Positions 45,901 through 59,271 of a stretch of 64,000 bases of DNA are shown one piece after another (positions within the stretch are counted from its first letter, which is position 1; each line of letters starts with the position of its first letter). Position numbers and translations under genes: made by a program. The notes below the pieces were generated by a model. It was not told where the DNA came from. It saw nothing but the letters and a program-made list of their open reading frames with translations, and ran no database searches. This DNA comes from Akebia trifoliata. Its lineage: Eukaryota; Streptophyta; Magnoliopsida; Ranunculales; Lardizabalaceae. The DNA lies in assembly GCA_017979445.1 (NCBI GenBank), contig CM030714.1:47631220-47695219 (forward strand), given 5' to 3'.

Positions 45901-48900
45901 AAGATTTAATTGTTTGGGTAATCAATGGATGCTTTCTCCCCTGGGTTTCTTTGGTTTCATGCGTTGAGAAAACTTTTGATCTCTAGGGATCCAAGAGCCG
46001 ACATGTATACATAGTAAGAATATTTTTGGTGCCCCCACCAATTACTTGGATACTCAAGAATTCCTAGAGATCACATTTGTTTTCTTCTCTCTCTAGCTGT
46101 CTGGAGGAAAACAATTACCACATCTCTTAGGTTGGTGGTGCTGTGCTTGTGCTTGTTCAAGGGAAAATTTGGAAGTGCAGGACAATATTATTACAAATAT
46201 GGTTAAAACTCTGTTCTTTATTTTCCTTGAATTTTTTGTTTTATTTTGAAATCATGGTTCATAATATCGTATTGTATCAGAATGTATCAGCCATTATAAT
46301 CTATTGAGACTAATACGAAAGATGAACCCCAAAACATTGAATGTTTCGTTAATGTAATGGTATATTGGGAATGTATTAGTTGATACAGGTATCCATTTTT
46401 TCCCTCGATCAAAACATTGACTCAAGATGAGATTTTAAACCTTGGTTGAAATATTGTGATATTTGTATTAAACTCAATCCTTAGAATCCAACAGCTATTT
46501 TTGTTCATAAAATTATATATGGATGATTAAAGTGGAGGTTTGCGACTTGAGTGTAATACGACAAAAAGTCTGGTTATAATTATTGAGTTGAATGTAGGGA
46601 AATCAAGAAACAAAATGCTCATAGATTGGGTAGGATAAGTCCTAATGGGTGATAAATTAGGAGAAAACTGAATGGATTGTAAATTAAGAGAAAATTGATT
46701 GAGTTGGGTTGGTCTTGTGCAACAAAGAAGTTGACAGCTCCAGTTGGAGGTCAAAATTTATTTATCATTTTAGCAATGTGGTTTTTGACTTTTTTTTTTT
46801 TAATACAGGAAGCTGGCGTAGAAGTGGATCCTTTCGGTGATCTAAACACAGAGGCAGAGAGAAAATTGGGTCAGCTTGTACTAGAGAAGTAAGTTTATGT
46901 TTATCAACATCTTTATGGTTCAAACTTTTTGAATTTCTATTTCATATGTTTCGATTCAAGTAGTGCAAGAATCATGATGGCTAAAGCTACTTTTACGTTT
47001 GAACTTAGGTATGGTACCGAGTTCTATATCCTTCACCGGTATCCCTTGGCTGTCAGGCCATTCTACACCATGCCCTGTTTTGATGATCCAGCATACAGCA
47101 ATTCATTTGACGTGTTCATTCGAGGTAACTGATGCGTGGTTTTATGTCAATATTTTAGTTCCACACTAACATTTGACGATGACTTTTTTATTCTAGCTCT
47201 GTAAGGTCTGGATTGTAATCTTCTTCCTTGGTAATACATCACTCATTGTTGCATCCTTTTCCTTTTGCATCATACATGAAATAATGCTTTACAAATTTCT
47301 CTCTCATTTCCATTCTTTAGCTGCGTTCATCCGTTATCAATGAGATTTTTCCTAAACCTCAAGTCTTAGATGTCTTATTTAAGTGTATATTGTCTTGAAG
47401 GCAACTCAATTTCTGTTCAATTTGCTAAAAGGGAGTTTTGATGCTTGAGAGGCATTAAGCTTTGGAAATCACTGACAGTTCTAGAATTCTTCTATTTTGC
47501 TTCCTTTCTTTAAGCACGTCTATTATTTACTGATAAAAGGAAATAAAATAAAAACATCAAGTCTTAGGTGTCTTATTTAAGTGTATATCATCTTGAGGGC
47601 AACTCAGTTTCTGTTCAATTTGCTAAAAAGGGATCACTGACCATTATGGATTTCTTCTATTGTGGTCCCTTTCTTTTAAGCACATTTATTATTTACTGAA
47701 AAAAGGAAAGAAAATAAAACATCTGATGCTCTTCATAATTTTTAATGTGCCAATTTGCTTTGATTCAAATCTGAAATTCAGGATAATGTGCATCAGATTC
47801 TAAATTTTTTGGACAAAGCTTTGATGATGATAACAATTAAAATATTAAAAAAATGTCTTCCTTTTAGATCATATATATTGTTACTAACTGTTGCTATCTG
47901 TGGATCACACCTAATGGTAGGCACAACTCATCTATTTTTTTTCCCACGATAAAAAAGAAAAGAATGTTTTTTTCTTTCTTTCTTATGGTGTCTGCTGTAT
48001 CAACGCTAGTGCCGTTTAATGATTTATTATAGGAAACAACCTCAACCCACCGCTGAAGGGGTCTCCATTAAACAGAAGGTTGAGATGCTGGGGATTCACA
48101 ATAAAATTGTATTTTCAAAAAAGATTATATTAATCCCTAGAAAACAAGAATTGATCTCTAAGAAACTTTTGTTTTACCTCTTACCTCAACCATTTGTTTG
48201 TTGTAGAGCCTTAACTGTGGGTTGAGGTTAGAAAAGTCGCTTATTATGTTGGCCAACTGGACAAATGTGTTAATTTTTTGGGATGCCTCAGGTAATCATG
48301 TTTGACAATGACACCTCCCATCTGAGGTCATGTTATGCATGTTCTTCTTAAAAATGCATACCATGAATGTCCTTTTTGGTGGAAGCATATAAAAAATGTC
48401 TTTCATGTTAACTTTTTTGTTTTTAAACATTTTCCCTTTTATCTCTGAAGGTGAGGAGATTATATCAGGAGCTCAGCGTGTACATGTGCCTGAGTTATTG
48501 GCTTCTCGAGCAGAAGCATGTGGAATTGATGTCAGTACAATATCAACATACATTGATTCTTTCAGGTAAATTTCTTCTGCTCTTTATTAGCTATTTTCTT
48601 CCTATTATCAATTTTCCCTGATTAGCATGATAGTTAAAAGTTAAAACAGTCATTTTTTCTACTGGATAAGACAATTAATTATTTTTTTCCCAACAAGTAA
48701 CATCTCTATTTATAGTCAATTTTCAAAAGGTTACTGGTACACTGAATTTTGTTGAACCAATTTGGATTGCTTGGACTGTTTTTGGCTAAATGCTTTGCCA
48801 ACCTAACCTATTATCCGTTCTTCACGTAATAATATTTTGTTTCCTCAACTAGTATATGATGAGTGTTTCAGAATAGATCATGTAAGAGCACAAAGAAATA

Positions 48901-49800
48901 TATTTGATAAGAATATGTTTTCTAAATAAGGATATTTGCACGTGATACTAATTAATGATAAGGAGAGTTCTACTTATCAAAAAAAAAAAAAAAAGATTAC
49001 TAATTAATTAATATATTTGTAAAATGACTGTCCTTGTTACATAGCCGGCTCCATTCAATTTCCAGTGTTGGTCTGTTAATGCTCAACTTTTAAAATTTTA
49101 TATTTGATGGTTCAATCAGTCATGTTTATTGTTTTAATATTATGGAGATAATTTTAATATTATAGTGATATGAACTCCTCTCAAATGGAATGAAGTAGGA
49201 TTTGCTTAGCTGACACCATATCTTTGGGATAAGGCTTTGCTGGTGTTATCCTTCTATATTTTATCTACAAATTTCTTGAATGAGATGAGAATAAAGATAA
49301 ATTTGAGATCGATGGCATTGTATGTCATGAAGTTTCAACTTGTTTTCACATATTCTATATGCATTATTAACGTGTAATGATTTTCTAACATGCCCCCATC
49401 ACAGAACCATAGATCATTTGCCTCAGGATGTGCATAACCATAAATCTTTTTCTTGTGCATCCCAAGGCAAGTGATCTATACACTTGTATGATGTGGGGGG
49501 TCAGAGGGGGGCGTCATATTATCACGACTCATTATTAAATGTCAATGCACAGAAAAAAAAATTATGTTTGTGACACAAGTCCCTTAGGCATAAATCCCTT
49601 CCCCTTTTCAATGTTGTTATTTACTTAGAACGTCAAATTTTCTTCATATATTCCATATTCAATGCTGTGGCAGGTATGGTGCACCCCCACATGGTGGATT
49701 TGGAGTGGGATTGGAACGGGTGGTGATGCTTTTCTGTGCCCTTAACAACATCCGCAAAACCTCTTTATTTCCGCGCGATCCACTTAGGATTGCTCCATAA
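42968..49800 (+). CDS. IBI1: Aspartyl-tRNA synthetase, cytosolic (class IIb)
   Basis: Ten exons join in frame with GT-AG borders: 42968-43468, 43557-43667, 43888-44001, 44940-45230, 45326-45436, 45563-45616, 46809-46888, 47009-47124, 48451-48565 and 49674-49800, giving 539 aa. The enzyme charges tRNA-Asp with aspartate. A Lys/Ala-rich N-terminal extension (to about residue 60) precedes the OB-fold anticodon domain ([20 protein letters not shown]). The class II core has [23 protein letters not shown], motif 2 [15 protein letters not shown] (310-324), TMPCFDD...[11 protein letters not shown], and motif 3 [12 protein letters not shown] near 506-517. The last exon ends [14 protein letters not shown], as in Arabidopsis IBI1, where the enzyme also perceives beta-aminobutyric acid. 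No transit peptide is visible. The length is close to the Arabidopsis protein and all catalytic motifs look intact. Arabidopsis has two close genes, so the symbol marks similarity. Confidence 0.93.
47357..47722 (+). repeat. Tandem duplication in AspRS intron 8
   Basis: Units of about 202 and 164 bp (47357-47558, 47559-47722) share caagtctta.atgtcttatt, aactca.tttctgttcaattt and tattatttactga. The second has lost about 40 bp. Confidence 0.75.
49372..49530. mobile_element. GAGTCGTG-family MITE in the last AspRS intron
   Basis: Left end GTGTAATGATTTTCTAAC; right-end complement GAGTCGTGATAATATGACG. Arms contain catgcccccatcacagaacc and partner atgatgtggggggtc, with the core tgcctcaggatgtgca. Flanks ATTATTAAC and ATTATTAAA match at 8 of 9. 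It lies about 140 bp before the acceptor of exon 10, which looks unharmed. Confidence 0.78.
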
Positions 49801-51419
49801 TATTTCTCATTCAATGGGCTTATACTTGGAATCTATTTCGGATCATGGTCGTGTTTTTTTTTAGGATAGAACTTTCATAAAGGAAAAAAAAAACTACACA
49901 ACTATTTATGCCATATGAGAAGACAGACATCTTTGACCTATTGGTGGTAAGACCTTGAATTGGATTAGCTTCAATTATATCATGTGTGGGTTTAGCGTGT
50001 ATTTCGTATATTCTCTATCCTGTCATTGGTTTAGTCTCATTTTTCATTTGAGAAATTTTCTTAATTTCTTTCTAAATGCCTCATTGGTGTCTTAACTTAA
50101 TTTACTAAAAAGATTCATCTAAATGTCCTTTCATCTAAAGATTTGAAGTGCCCAATGTACCATTTCTCACTCTCTTTTACCTTATTTGAAAATTTCAGTA
50201 GCTACTGTTATACATTCTGCCCATTTGTGATGATGAATGACACATTTATTATTTTGAAGATATAATTTTTTAATGTGATCAAAAGTTGGACATAGTTTTT
50301 GGTGAAGGCATAAACTTCTGATCCATTCATTTTGGTGCATAGACTCATTAAATGATTAACTAACTGTTTTTCAAAAATGGTAAATTCTTTACTTTTGTTT
50401 GGTATGAAAATCAATTCTTAAGGTTTGTTTAATGCACCTTAGGAATTGATTTGAGTGTAGTTTTGGTTTGAACATCTATTTCCAAGGTGTGTTTAATGCA
50501 CCTTAGCGCGTGTTATAAAATTGTTGGTTTAAAAAATAAAAAACTTGAAGGCATGGGGATCATGCTAAATGTTGAGAGTGTGGAGATCATATAGTATTGG
50601 TAAAGGGCATGGAATGTAATGATAGTTGATTATTAATCCTGGAGAAACCACATGGCATTTAAATTGCCATAAGATTGGGACTATAGAAATTAGAAAGCTT
50701 TAGCTAAGACTGAAGAGAAGAAAGGTTTTAAGCTCATGGTGCTCTTATAAAAGTTTTAAGTTCATGGCAAAAATGGAGAAAATTGCGTGGACCAAGAAAA
50801 TGTTAAATGAATGCAACATGACACATTTAAATATGGGAATTTTTATTGACACACCATAAAACTTTAAGGCCCCTCCAATATTTAGGCACACCTCTAAAAA
50901 TCAGAAAATTGTTGTGGGCACTCCATGTTAAAAGGAACCCCTCTCATCCTTCAACGATTCCAATGATTAAGGTGAGGAGCAGGAGAAGAAAAACAGAGAG
51001 AGGGAGAGAGATCAGAGATGAAAAAAAAAAGAGAGAGATAGGAGGAGGAGAAAAAGAAGAGAGATCAGAATGACCATCGTTGTGTGTGAGGTTCACCGGA
51101 GAAGATGCGACAGTCGCAGAGCTGCTGGAGAAGGAGAACCAACAGAAGGTGCCTTTAAAAATAGAGTTTTAATTACTTTTTTTTTTTTTTAAATAATATT
51201 TGGTTCACCCTTAAAGCTTTTAATAAAAGTTCCCTTTAAATATACAAAATTGTTTTAATTATCATGAAATATAACTTACGGTAATTTGAGGCAATCCTCC
51301 AGTTCTAAGATTATATTGAGATACGCCTAAATTTTTGATAAGATAACTTTCCTTAATGGAACTGAATGTTAAACAATTAAAGATCATGTTCATGGAATGA
51401 ATATAACTGAAATAAGTTA
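49801..51419. other. Intergenic, no gene seen
   Basis: 3' UTR of AspRS and AT-rich spacer. A doubled word around ggtttgtttaatgcacctta (50421-50440 and 50487-50507) and a purine-rich stretch (50990-51065) are visible. The frame at 50846-51073 is low-complexity Arg/Glu and is not called. Confidence 0.4.
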
Positions 51420-51609
51420 CAATAGTGATTTTCCGATGCTTCCCTCACCTACGCCCCCTCACTGAACCGTAGATCTCTTGCCTCGGGATATGCAGAATCA
51501 TAAATCTTTGTCTTATTTATCCCGAGGCAAATGATCTATGGCTGTTCTGTGATGGGGGCATAGGTCAGATGATGGTGGTGGTGGGGGCATCAGATTATCG
51601 ATGGAAGAG
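51420..51609. mobile_element. GAGTCGTG-family MITE, 'gggggc' subgroup
   Basis: Left end CAATAGTGATTTTCCGATGC; the right side has gggggcatcagattatcgat. Inner arms tctcttgcctcgggatatgc and tatcccgaggcaaatgatct pair well. No convincing target duplication; a GGTGGTGGTG run lies near the right end. Confidence 0.62.
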
Positions 51610-52318
51610 TGGTAAGACTAAGAAAGCCAAAATCATTTTTTATTTAAATAACAAATAATGAAATCATTGAAAACAATAAATATTTTATATCAAATCTAAA
51701 AATCACAAACCCCGTCAACTAAGCCAAGTTTTCATATATTCGGACAAGTCAATGAGATGGACAATTAGCCTCCGAGATGAGGATGACCCACTTGAGTAAT
51801 CACGGTTTCCAATGAATACTTGGGATAAATTCATGTTGGTAACCCTAATACTTGGGATAAATCATAAATGATTATAACAGTGATCTATGTTAACTAGCAT
51901 ATAAATTTTTTTTTTTTTTTTTTTTCAAGTAGTTCAAACAAGCATTTTATGCTTCCCGTCTTGTCTCCATTGAGTCATCTCGTTTAAAATCAAAGAACGG
52001 ATTTGGATTTGGAGCCAGGTATATTAGGATCTGAGAAGAACCCAATCCAATCCAATTGTTACTGGATCGGTTACCTATCCATTCAATCCAAAATCAGGAC
52101 CTTTAAAAACCAACAATTTCATTAAAAATCTAGTACTAAAACATACTTAATGTCACTATCTAAAGACAATCAACGCCTTCACTAAAATTTCAGGCACATT
52201 GACATAATTTTGGCAAACAAGAAGATTATCCTCTTGAAGAACACTCAATTGTCAAAAATAACTCACAGAATTTTGGGTTCAAGATCGGGAACTGGCAATC
52301 CCAAGCCAATGCTGACCA

Positions 52319-55300
52319 TCAGATAGCTTTCTTTGTAATTTTAGTGGCTCTCCGCTCTTGATTCCAGGATTCAATGTTCGTTATTTCATAGTCGTCCAAA
52401 CCATCTCCATCTATCTCATTAACTATGCTAGATTCTAGTTTTCCATCACCGATATAATTCAGCAACCGCTCACAAACATCCACAGAAAATGGACCCGGGG
52501 CCCCAAGTATTCTTACAAACTCCTTTGCTCCTTCGACATCTCCCTGCACTTTCATATAATCCAGACAATCAGCCAGGGTATCACGGTTCGGTTGCCATCC
52601 AGGTCGGCTAGCCAAGATCGCCTTCTTCATTGTCTCAACTGCCTTCGGGATTTGATTGTCCTTCACATACCCAGTTGCCAAACTGTCCCATGTACTCGCT
52701 AATGGCTTCTTTCCTTTCTCTACAACCTTGTTTATAAATGTTTCAGCCTTCTCTAAAAGACCCTTTTTGCAATAAGCAGCGATCAACAAGTTTGGAATCC
52801 GGAAGTCGTAAGTAGTTCCCCCAGATTCCCATTCATCCAAAATCTTCTCAGTACCCTCAATGTCATCTAGCTTTAGTAGCGAGTTTGTCATGCAGAAATA
52901 AGCAGTATTATAGAGTTTCTCTGATGACTTGTAAAGATTCCATATCCTATAAACCTCATCTTTCCTCCCAGTGCCTGCATACAATGTAAGGAAGTACTCA
53001 TACGCTATCCTCCGTGTTTTCCCGGTGACTAGTCCCTCTGATTTCTTCAGCATTTCCAAAGCCTTGTCGAACAGCCCAGCTTTAATGTACCCATTTGCCG
53101 CAATGGAGTAACATTTCCAGTCCATAATGACATTGGGATCTGCTTCCATCATATTCATAATCTTCACTATTCCGTCGACATCAGAGGTTGCTACATATGC
53201 ACTCAATCGGATGCAGAATGTGAACTTGTCGTAAAGGATACCTTTTGCTTTCATTTCTTCCATCAGGGTGTCTAGTTTTTCATGCTGTCCGACTTGATAG
53301 AAGAGGTTTAACAATGCATTGTAAGCCAGGGATGACCTTGCAAATCCCAACCCCTCCATCTTATGAACTAGGTTTTCTGCTTTCTCGATGGCTTTCTTAT
53401 TGACGTAGCAGTTGAGAAGAGCATTATAGATTGGGAAAACTCTTAATTTTTTTGGTATGTTATCAAAATATTTCTCTGCTTGTTCTAGGCCATTAACCTT
53501 TGAAATCAATTCTAGCCTGTTCATCATGTCCCATGGTGAGAGGGGAATGTACCTCCGGTTGCTCATCCACTCAGATAACTGAAATAAGAATATAAACAAC
53601 AGTAAGATGTTTCTTTCTTCATAGGCAAACTAGGATTAATCCTGTGAATGCATGGTTGTAATGCAGTATGTCAAGTATTCAATCATATTTACCTTGCGTT
53701 CTCTATTTGATAGTTGAGAATTCACAATAGATGTAAGAATCGAACTCAAATCGTAGAATTCCCATTGAATTGGAATCCAAATTGTTGCGTCACAACATAT
53801 GATAAAGGAAAAATGTGAAAAGAATACCCAAAAAAAATATATGTTTGGCAATCATGATAGGTACACATACACACATTGGAAAAATATGAAATGGTATCCA
53901 AAAAAATTAAAAATATAGTTGGCAATCATGATATGTACGACAAAAACATTACTTTAAATTCATATTTCTAGAAACAAAGATCTTTTTGTTTTTTCTTAAA
54001 ACGAAATAGTAAAAGTATACATCAGCACTTCAAAGTCAAATTAAACAAGTTGCCATCTCTCATTAATAGTATTAATATTATTTCAAAACCCCAATGCATT
54101 TCTTACCATTAGCGTCAGGTGATGTTAGATAATTAATAAAAGTCCCCACTTATTTTCCTTTTTTTATTTTTTAATGTTGAGTGAAAAAATGAAGAAAATA
54201 AGAATCATTATTTGAACATGAAAATGCACCCAATATTTATTTTTTCTTTCTAAATCACGAGTTTTGAAAGAATTGTAACATTTAACTTGTAAATCACACT
54301 TGAATCATCAAATGTAAGGATGCCCTTGACCTTCATGCTTTGATAAACTATAATCATAAATGAAATTTTTAACAATTTTAATTTTAAAAAAAAAAAAAAA
54401 AAAACTTTAACAGAAGTCTTTGAATTAAAAAGAATAAAAAGGAGGATTACTTTTATAATTTTCAGTCAAAATTTTCAAAATCAAAACTTAATGGGGGAAC
54501 TCTATTTTTTTTTTTTTCCAATTATATATATACACCCCCTAGAGGCAAAAAATTGCACCTTTTAGAGGATACATACATTAGACATAACCACATTCCCTCC
54601 AAGCCAACCTGCTTTGAAACTGGATTTAGTTTCTCTGAGAAAAAGCTATAACCAAACCAAAGACCGCCTCCAATCCCTAGTTATCCAAAATACAACTCAT
54701 CGAGTCTGATTACTTAAGATTACTCACCATAACTCCCCTTCGCTGTGTGCTGAGGCCTTTAAAAGGAGACGAATGGTGGGTTTTTTGAAGTGGATGAGCA
54801 CTCCTTTTAGAAGGTTATCATTAGGCATTTTGAGTGTTTAAAAGTGTGGTTTTCAAGGATTTCCTGTTAAAGATGGGATTCGGTATTGGAGGCCTCCTCG
54901 TTGGTACAGCCAATGAGGTTGGGTATTTGCCACTGTTATAAAAAATAAATAAGGCTGGGATTCACCTACGCAATGCACCATTAGAACTAAATGACAAGCT
55001 TAAGGTGCATGCATCCCAGCCTCATCCACAACGCCCTATATAGTCCTAACAATAGGCCATCTTATAGAGCAAGTAAACAAAAAATTCCAAAAATACTCCT
55101 TATTGGCACTAGTCAAGGGTTACCAATACTATATCCATTAAAACTTCGCTTAGTAACTCAATCTGGGTATCCAATCCAAACCAACATAGTTTACACCTAA
55201 AAGGAAAACAAAGTGTAGATGGCACAAAATGAATACGTCCACGTGGATTGGTCACGAGTGAGACCACAAAAGCGCAGTCAACACGAAGGGATATAGAGGA

Positions 55301-56336
55301 TGTATGTTTCAAGGCTAGGAGATTATTATGACCAATGTGATCGCACGTTCATGCATCACAGTGTAGGTCAAGGGTTGAGGGTGGCATTTTATACCCATTT
55401 GCTGATAAAAGATAAGTTTTTGGGCACGAGATAAGGGAGCTCATTTTTTCCTCATCTTTGTTTTCGTTCTCTTCAGTCAACTCGTGCAACCACCCAGAAC
55501 AACCATCTTCTTAATTTAGGTAGTGTGTCAAGTCCACCTCACTATACTTTCTCTGTGTATATTCATTCAAAGCCTAAGCCGCAAAACTCCCAAAACATAT
55601 GGAAATCTTAAATACTTATTCTTTGCACCAAAAGTTGCTAAGGCAATTATTGGGTGGCCTTTTTTTCTTTTTCTTTTGCATTGATCACCTCTGGTCATAC
55701 AAATTACAGTTGTACCCAAGAAAGGAAACTAATACCACATTTCAGGTTAACTACTTGTGAGACCACAAATTCAACTAAAGTTTCTCAACTTTTTAGTATA
55801 AAAGAGAATAAAAACAAATTCAAATTAAGAGACCAAAAAAAAAATGTTTGTTGAAGGTTCCCATGTAATATACATTTAAAATTTGACCTTTTTTTTTTTT
55901 GTTCTCTTTTTTAATTTCTCCATTTGATTGAATATTAGCTCACCCATTTTCTTAAATTGACAAAATCTATCGTAAAAAGATGATTTTTTTTATAGAGGAT
56001 ATGGTTTTCTGGAAAAAAAAAAACTCATTAAATAGAGAAGAAATCAAAAGGAAGACGAGAGAGAGAGACCTGGAGAGCGTGCGAGAATCGTTTGTAAAGT
56101 TTGAGACTCTTGATCATAATCCGAAGATCTCTTCTTTCGACCTGTTTGCCTTCTTCGATCCATTTATCGAGAACTGGCACGATTGAAACCCTAGGATCTC
56201 CTACTGGAGAAATTCTTCTGAACAGAGTATCCTTGGAAGGTGAGGAGGTTAGGGTTTGAGTCGAGTATAGTAAAACCCTAGAAAAAACAGGATGAGAGAG
56301 AAATCTGAATCTGTTCGAGTAGTATACAAGCTTCAT
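52319..56336 (-). CDS. P-type pentatricopeptide repeat protein, two exons
   Basis: Exon 1 (56336-56070) and exon 2 (53578-52319), joined over a 2.5-kb intron at CTCTCCAG|GT and TTTCAG|TT, give 508 aa. The N-terminus is Arg/Ser/Tyr-rich with few acids, as in mitochondrial presequences. Next come LFRRISPVGDPRVSIVPVL and KRFSHALQ|LSEWMSNRR, hallmarks of the Arabidopsis At2g20710-like group of mitochondrial P-type PPR proteins. Tandem 35-residue PPR helical repeats follow, for example PIYNALLNCYVNKKAIEKAE and SLAYNALLNLFYQVGQHEKL. The C-terminus is polar and acidic, without E, DYW or SMR domains. Such proteins bind organellar RNA; the target is unknown. The frame is intact across both exons. Confidence 0.9.
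53840..53945. repeat. Short tandem duplication in the PPR intron
   Basis: Two units share a run of A, atatat or aatata, and gttggcaatcatgata.gtac. The rest of the intron (to 56069) is AT-rich with no gene seen. Confidence 0.55.
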
Positions 56337-56519
56337 CGATTTTGGTTTTTGAGTGAGAGAGTAAAATTTCAGGGTTTAAGAGATGTCAAGGAACTCAAGG
56401 AAGACGACAGGGTTTTTCAAGAGTTCATATATAAATGGAGGCCCATTTCTTATTGGGCCTTTATTTCTCATTGGGCTGTGTTTTAGTCCATCATAAAAAT
56501 TTCTGGTTTGATTAATCTG

Positions 56520-58200
56520 AGAGAAGAGAGAGAGAGACTCTATTGGCACACTAACTTGTACTTAAAACACACCAATCCTTTTGAACACATATGAATTGAT
56601 CTGTAATAAGTAAAAGTGATCTCAAAATAAGGACTAAAATCAATACGAAAAATAATAATAAATAAATAAAAACTGCCTTACTATATAGATTGAATCTTAT
56701 TTATAGAGCAAATCCTTGAAACACACCTCTGTGAATTCATAAAAATTTAAAATTAAAATAATTAATCCAAAAATACTATAAAAAATATATATATCGTGAG
56801 AAGAAATCGTACTCCACAAAATCTTTTTCAAGAAGCGAGACGTTTAATTTGTTAATTTTGAAATAAAGATTTAACTAATCGAGGAAAACACGAAAAATGT
56901 ATGGAGCAAAGTAAGAAGTTGGATCAAATGTCACACATACATAATAAAAAAAGTTAAGAGAATGGTAAATGCCAATGCTTAATTGATTTCTTCCTCACTT
57001 TGCACGAGAAGCTCATATTCACAAAGGTGATTCTCTTAAACATGGTACGATCAATGGCTAAGACTTTATCCAAAATTGCATATCAAATAATAATAAATAA
57101 ATAAAATATGCCATGTTGAAAGGGATTGTGGGCCTCCAAACTATCGAGAGAAAGAAGTCCCGAGCAAGTTGAGGAATAAGAGATTGATAAAAGGATTTTA
57201 TGGAGAATTCATCATCTCGAATGCTAGTCAACAGACAACGTTTTTCCTCATTTGGAAACAATGGAGAGATTGAGAGAGACCAGGTTGGTAAGGGTACCAA
57301 TCTCGAGTTTTCCAATTATTGAAAAGTCTTCTAAATCCAAAATCTCAAGTTGTATCCTCCCAAGTAAATATGCATCAATATTTGATGTTAGTGCGATCAT
57401 CCTTAATTTTTCTCCAGAAACTCATTTGTTTTATATTGAAAATGGCCTAATTGTTTGAAGAAAAAGTGGGTTTAATGTGTGATTGGAGCACAGATGGTGC
57501 AATGTAGAGAGTGATTCATGAAAAGCGCTTCTCAATCCATTGCACTCCAACTTAAAAATACTGTTTTTTTCGAGAGCTGCTATTGTTACCTCAAATTCAA
57601 CTTATTGCACACCAATTTCTTAAGTTATTTATCCCCCTCCTCCAAATTAAAGATTAAAATACACTCTGCAAACATTACAAATTAAGGTTTGTCTCAAATT
57701 ATTATCTCAACATTACAAAACATTATAATACACGTTCCAATGATCTCATTACTTCTTTACAATTATGATTAAGCTCATAAAATCCTAACCCCCTCTCCCC
57801 CCTTTTAAATGAGAGAGCTTCTATTGACACTCCAACTTTTATTTAATCTCAATCATTCACTTATTTTCTTGAGATTTTTCGAAAAAAATTCAATTTCAAC
57901 ACACTGTTCATTTTAATTTACAAAAAATGTTTTTGAGTGAGTTCAATGGTGGGTATTCTAATCATTGATAAAATATGATGATCTGGCTAGTAAATTTAAA
58001 GAAAAATATCCTTGATTTTAAAATGACGGTCTCGCTGGTAAATTGAACGTTAAATTTCCTTATTTTTTAACAGCAAGATTACTAGTAATATATTTGCGAG
58101 ATTGTCACTTGTAAAATTGAATACCTATTAGCAAACTCGCTTCAAAACATGTTTTGAGAATTAAAATGAACAGTATACCAAACTCGAAATTTTTTTCATA
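56520..58200. other. Intergenic with half copies of a palindromic MITE family
   Basis: GAGACTCTATTGGCACACTA (56533-56552) and words with gagagcttctattgacactc (57812-57831) and gagagctgctattgttacc (57572-57590) match the terminus of the 59724 element. The partners on the other side are not clear. The open frames at 57058-57458 lie on both strands and show no domain. Confidence 0.45.
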
Positions 58201-58229
58201 TTAGCACATGAAATGGTAATTTGCCCTAT

Positions 58230-58810
58230 CTTCTTTATTGTTAATTGGGGTGTAATAAGTAAAAGTTGGGCTGCCAATAACAGTTATATAATTCCGGTTC
58301 CCTTTTTATTAGAATCGATTCGAGCCAGGTCTAAAATGGAATTAGAACCGTTAGGTTTCTATCCAACGGGTAATCGGAACCGATTTATTTTATCACTTAT
58401 TTTCATAATATAAATGAGTTAAGATTTTTTTTTACATTTCACATGTGTGTTATATAAAATTCTTCAATTTTTTATATAAATTATCGATTGAAGCTTAAAA
58501 TGAGTTTTCTTCCAAAAAAAAAATTTTATTTAAAAAAAAAAATCATTAATTTATATCTTTAAAATAACAAATTATAACCTAGTTAATAATTTTGTTGATA
58601 ATGTTAAATTTTTTTTAAAGGAAAAAATATTTATAATAAATTGAAAAAAAAAATTCTCATTCGATTCTTAAGAACAGGAACTGATGGGAACCCATGATTT
58701 TTTACGGGTCCAGTTCCATTTATTTTGGAACCGAACTAAATATAATGGTTCTGGTTCCAAGAACCTTAGGAACCGAACCGGAACTGACCCATTTGACACC
58801 CCTAGTTGCA
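58230..58810. repeat. GGTTC/GAACC-rich inverted-repeat element
   Basis: The left part has ttccggttccctttttat and aatcggaaccgatttatt. The right part has gttccaagaaccttaggaac, cgaaccggaac and the end ttgacacccctag. Complementary GGTTCCGGTT-type words at both sides suggest a non-autonomous DNA transposon. The end word resembles hAT termini, but no 8-bp target duplication was found. Confidence 0.5.
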
Positions 58811-59136
58811 CCCCTACAAAAGAATTAGTTGCGGCTGATTCTTTTATAATTAGACCAAAACAAATATTTTTTACTTGGTTTCCATATCATGAACCCAAGA
58901 TCTACACTAAATTGAAGCTAAAAAAATAAGGAAAAAATTGAAATAAAATTATTACAATCAAATCGAGAAACCCAAACAGATAACAAAATTAGGGTTCATA
59001 GATCATCAAACATCAAACCACAAGAAGAAACAAATAAAACATTAAGTAATCTGAATGTAGACCAAAAGAAAGATATCTGTGATCTACATTAAAACCTAAA
59101 ACGAATTACGGCTTACGTTGAGATCAGATCAGATCA

Positions 59137-59271
59137 TCAACCCTTAATGTGCTTGACTTTGTACCATCCTTTCTTGCAAGAATCTCCAACGATCTTCACA
59201 CCTTTCTTGCAGAAGGACGTGAGCTCCTTCATTCTATCCTTGAACTGCTTCTCAAAACCCGCCATTTCCAT
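59137..59271 (-). CDS. Small basic plant protein, 44 aa
   Basis: Encodes a Lys/Phe/Gly-rich peptide, MEMAGFEKQFKDRMKELTSF then CKKGVKIVGDSCKKGWYKVK, ending HIKG. A 71-bp intron (59342-59272; CAA|GTAAGTG ... TTTCAG) separates it from a 5'-UTR exon starting upstream of 59343, so the longer open frame to 59367 is not the protein. A second Met (MAGFEKQ) two codons on may be the real start. The pattern (amphipathic N-terminal half, two CKKG motifs) and the splice structure argue for a real gene, although I cannot name the family or a role. No signal peptide or membrane segment is visible. A CACGTGGCG box at 59502-59510 may belong to its promoter. Confidence 0.65.
   Translation of the reverse strand: MEMAGFEKQFKDRMKELTSFCKKGVKIVGDSCKKGWYKVKHIKG

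Noticed and set aside
50846..51073. 75-aa Arg/Glu-rich open frame as a gene
   Set aside because: It is a purine-run translation with no domain, start context or splice evidence.
54850..54945. Short glycine-rich reading (KMGFGIGGLLVG...) in the PPR intron
   Set aside because: Only about 25 codons, no splice context or homologue I can name; likely chance.
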